In this document: piece after piece, positions 63,850-64,000 of the stretch | Layout: each line of letters opens with the position of its first letter | How positions within the stretch are numbered: position 1 is the first letter of the stretch | Assembly (NCBI GenBank): GCA_051876105.1 | Contig: JBJEHN010000065.1 | Location: forward strand, 7,814-71,813 | Source of the DNA: W2P13-069 sp051876105 | GTDB taxonomy: Bacteria > Actinomycetota > Coriobacteriia > Coriobacteriales > QAMH01 | Reading direction: 5' to 3' | Length of the DNA: 64,000 nt | The notes under the pieces: generated by a model | What the model saw: the letters and a program-made list of their open reading frames with translations, nothing else | Database searches by the model: none | What the model was told of the DNA's origin: nothing | Translations under genes and position numbers: made by a program

Positions 63850-64000
63850 CCCTAATCATTTCATCCTTCCTTTCGTTTTTAATCACTCTTTTCTTTTGTT
63901 TTCGCAGTTCAAGTACCTTCCTGTATCAATGTCACTCGTGATTATCCCTAGATGTGGCCAAAAGTAGCACTACGCTGACAGGTGCAGCACGTCGCGCCTG

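Overview
The window is about 64 kb of a high-GC, anaerobic actinobacterium. Gene content and order (rpmH-rnpA-yidD-yidC-jag-rsmG-parA-parB on one side; a novel ATPase gene, dnaA, dnaN, recF, gyrB, gyrA, tRNA-Ile and tRNA-Ala on the other; rubrerythrin with a PerR-type regulator; pyruvate:ferredoxin oxidoreductases; an old-yellow-enzyme-type iron-sulfur flavoenzyme) fit the class Coriobacteriia, probably an Olsenella/Atopobium-like organism. The taxonomic call is inference from content, not a database match.

The chromosomal origin sits at about 43.6-44.2 kb, where DnaA boxes cluster between rpmH and an ATPase gene that is almost fused to dnaA. Gene orientation switches there: nearly everything to the left is on the minus strand and nearly everything to the right on the plus strand, as expected for two replichores leaving oriC. 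Three parS sites (46.98, 48.71 and 49.48 kb) lie beside parAB.

Region by region. 0-1 kb: end of hypA, and hypB (nickel insertion for hydrogenase). 1-4 kb: a membrane protein and an NhaC-superfamily transporter preceded by a lysine riboswitch, hence probably a lysine transporter (LysW). 4-10 kb: mtnA, a small zincin, rlmKL, a dehydrogenase-like protein without its catalytic lysine, and degV. 10-17 kb: pncB, a YaaT-type protein with a long arginine-rich tail, holB, tmk, a two-subunit class I fumarase and a C_GCAxxG_C_C protein. 17-26 kb: perR-rubrerythrin, ahcY, a DtxR-type repressor, malate dehydrogenase, rnhA, a DUF218 membrane protein and the flavoenzyme. 26-32 kb: udk, an amino-acid ABC transporter, and an ALDH/iron-ADH pair. 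32-43 kb: the tRNA, gyrase and replication genes. 44-51 kb: the rpmH-parB cluster, interrupted by a 1.85-kb low-GC non-coding island. 51-64 kb: a tandem-MarR regulator, rlmN, ddl, a four-subunit 2-oxoacid:ferredoxin oxidoreductase followed directly by a one-chain pyruvate:ferredoxin oxidoreductase, then an adenosylcobalamin riboswitch driving a small secreted protein of unknown function, and a short peptide deformylase.

Metabolically, Mdh plus fumarase form the malate-fumarate branch used by fermenting anaerobes. PFOR/POR and ADH/ALDH handle pyruvate and aldehyde redox. AhcY and MtnA recycle S-adenosylmethionine by-products, and PerR-rubrerythrin gives peroxide defence.

The intergenic DNA is unusually rich in structure. 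There are at least three palindromic repeat families: a TGGGACAGTGGGGAC element, a ~140-bp GTCATTTCGACC element and nested AGGGTGT hairpins. There is also a 168-bp compound inverted repeat upstream of udk. The most interesting leads are the cobalamin-controlled secreted protein, the GHKL-ATPase/winged-helix gene 3 nt upstream of dnaA, the inverted DciA-like gene between recF and dnaN, and the repeat families.
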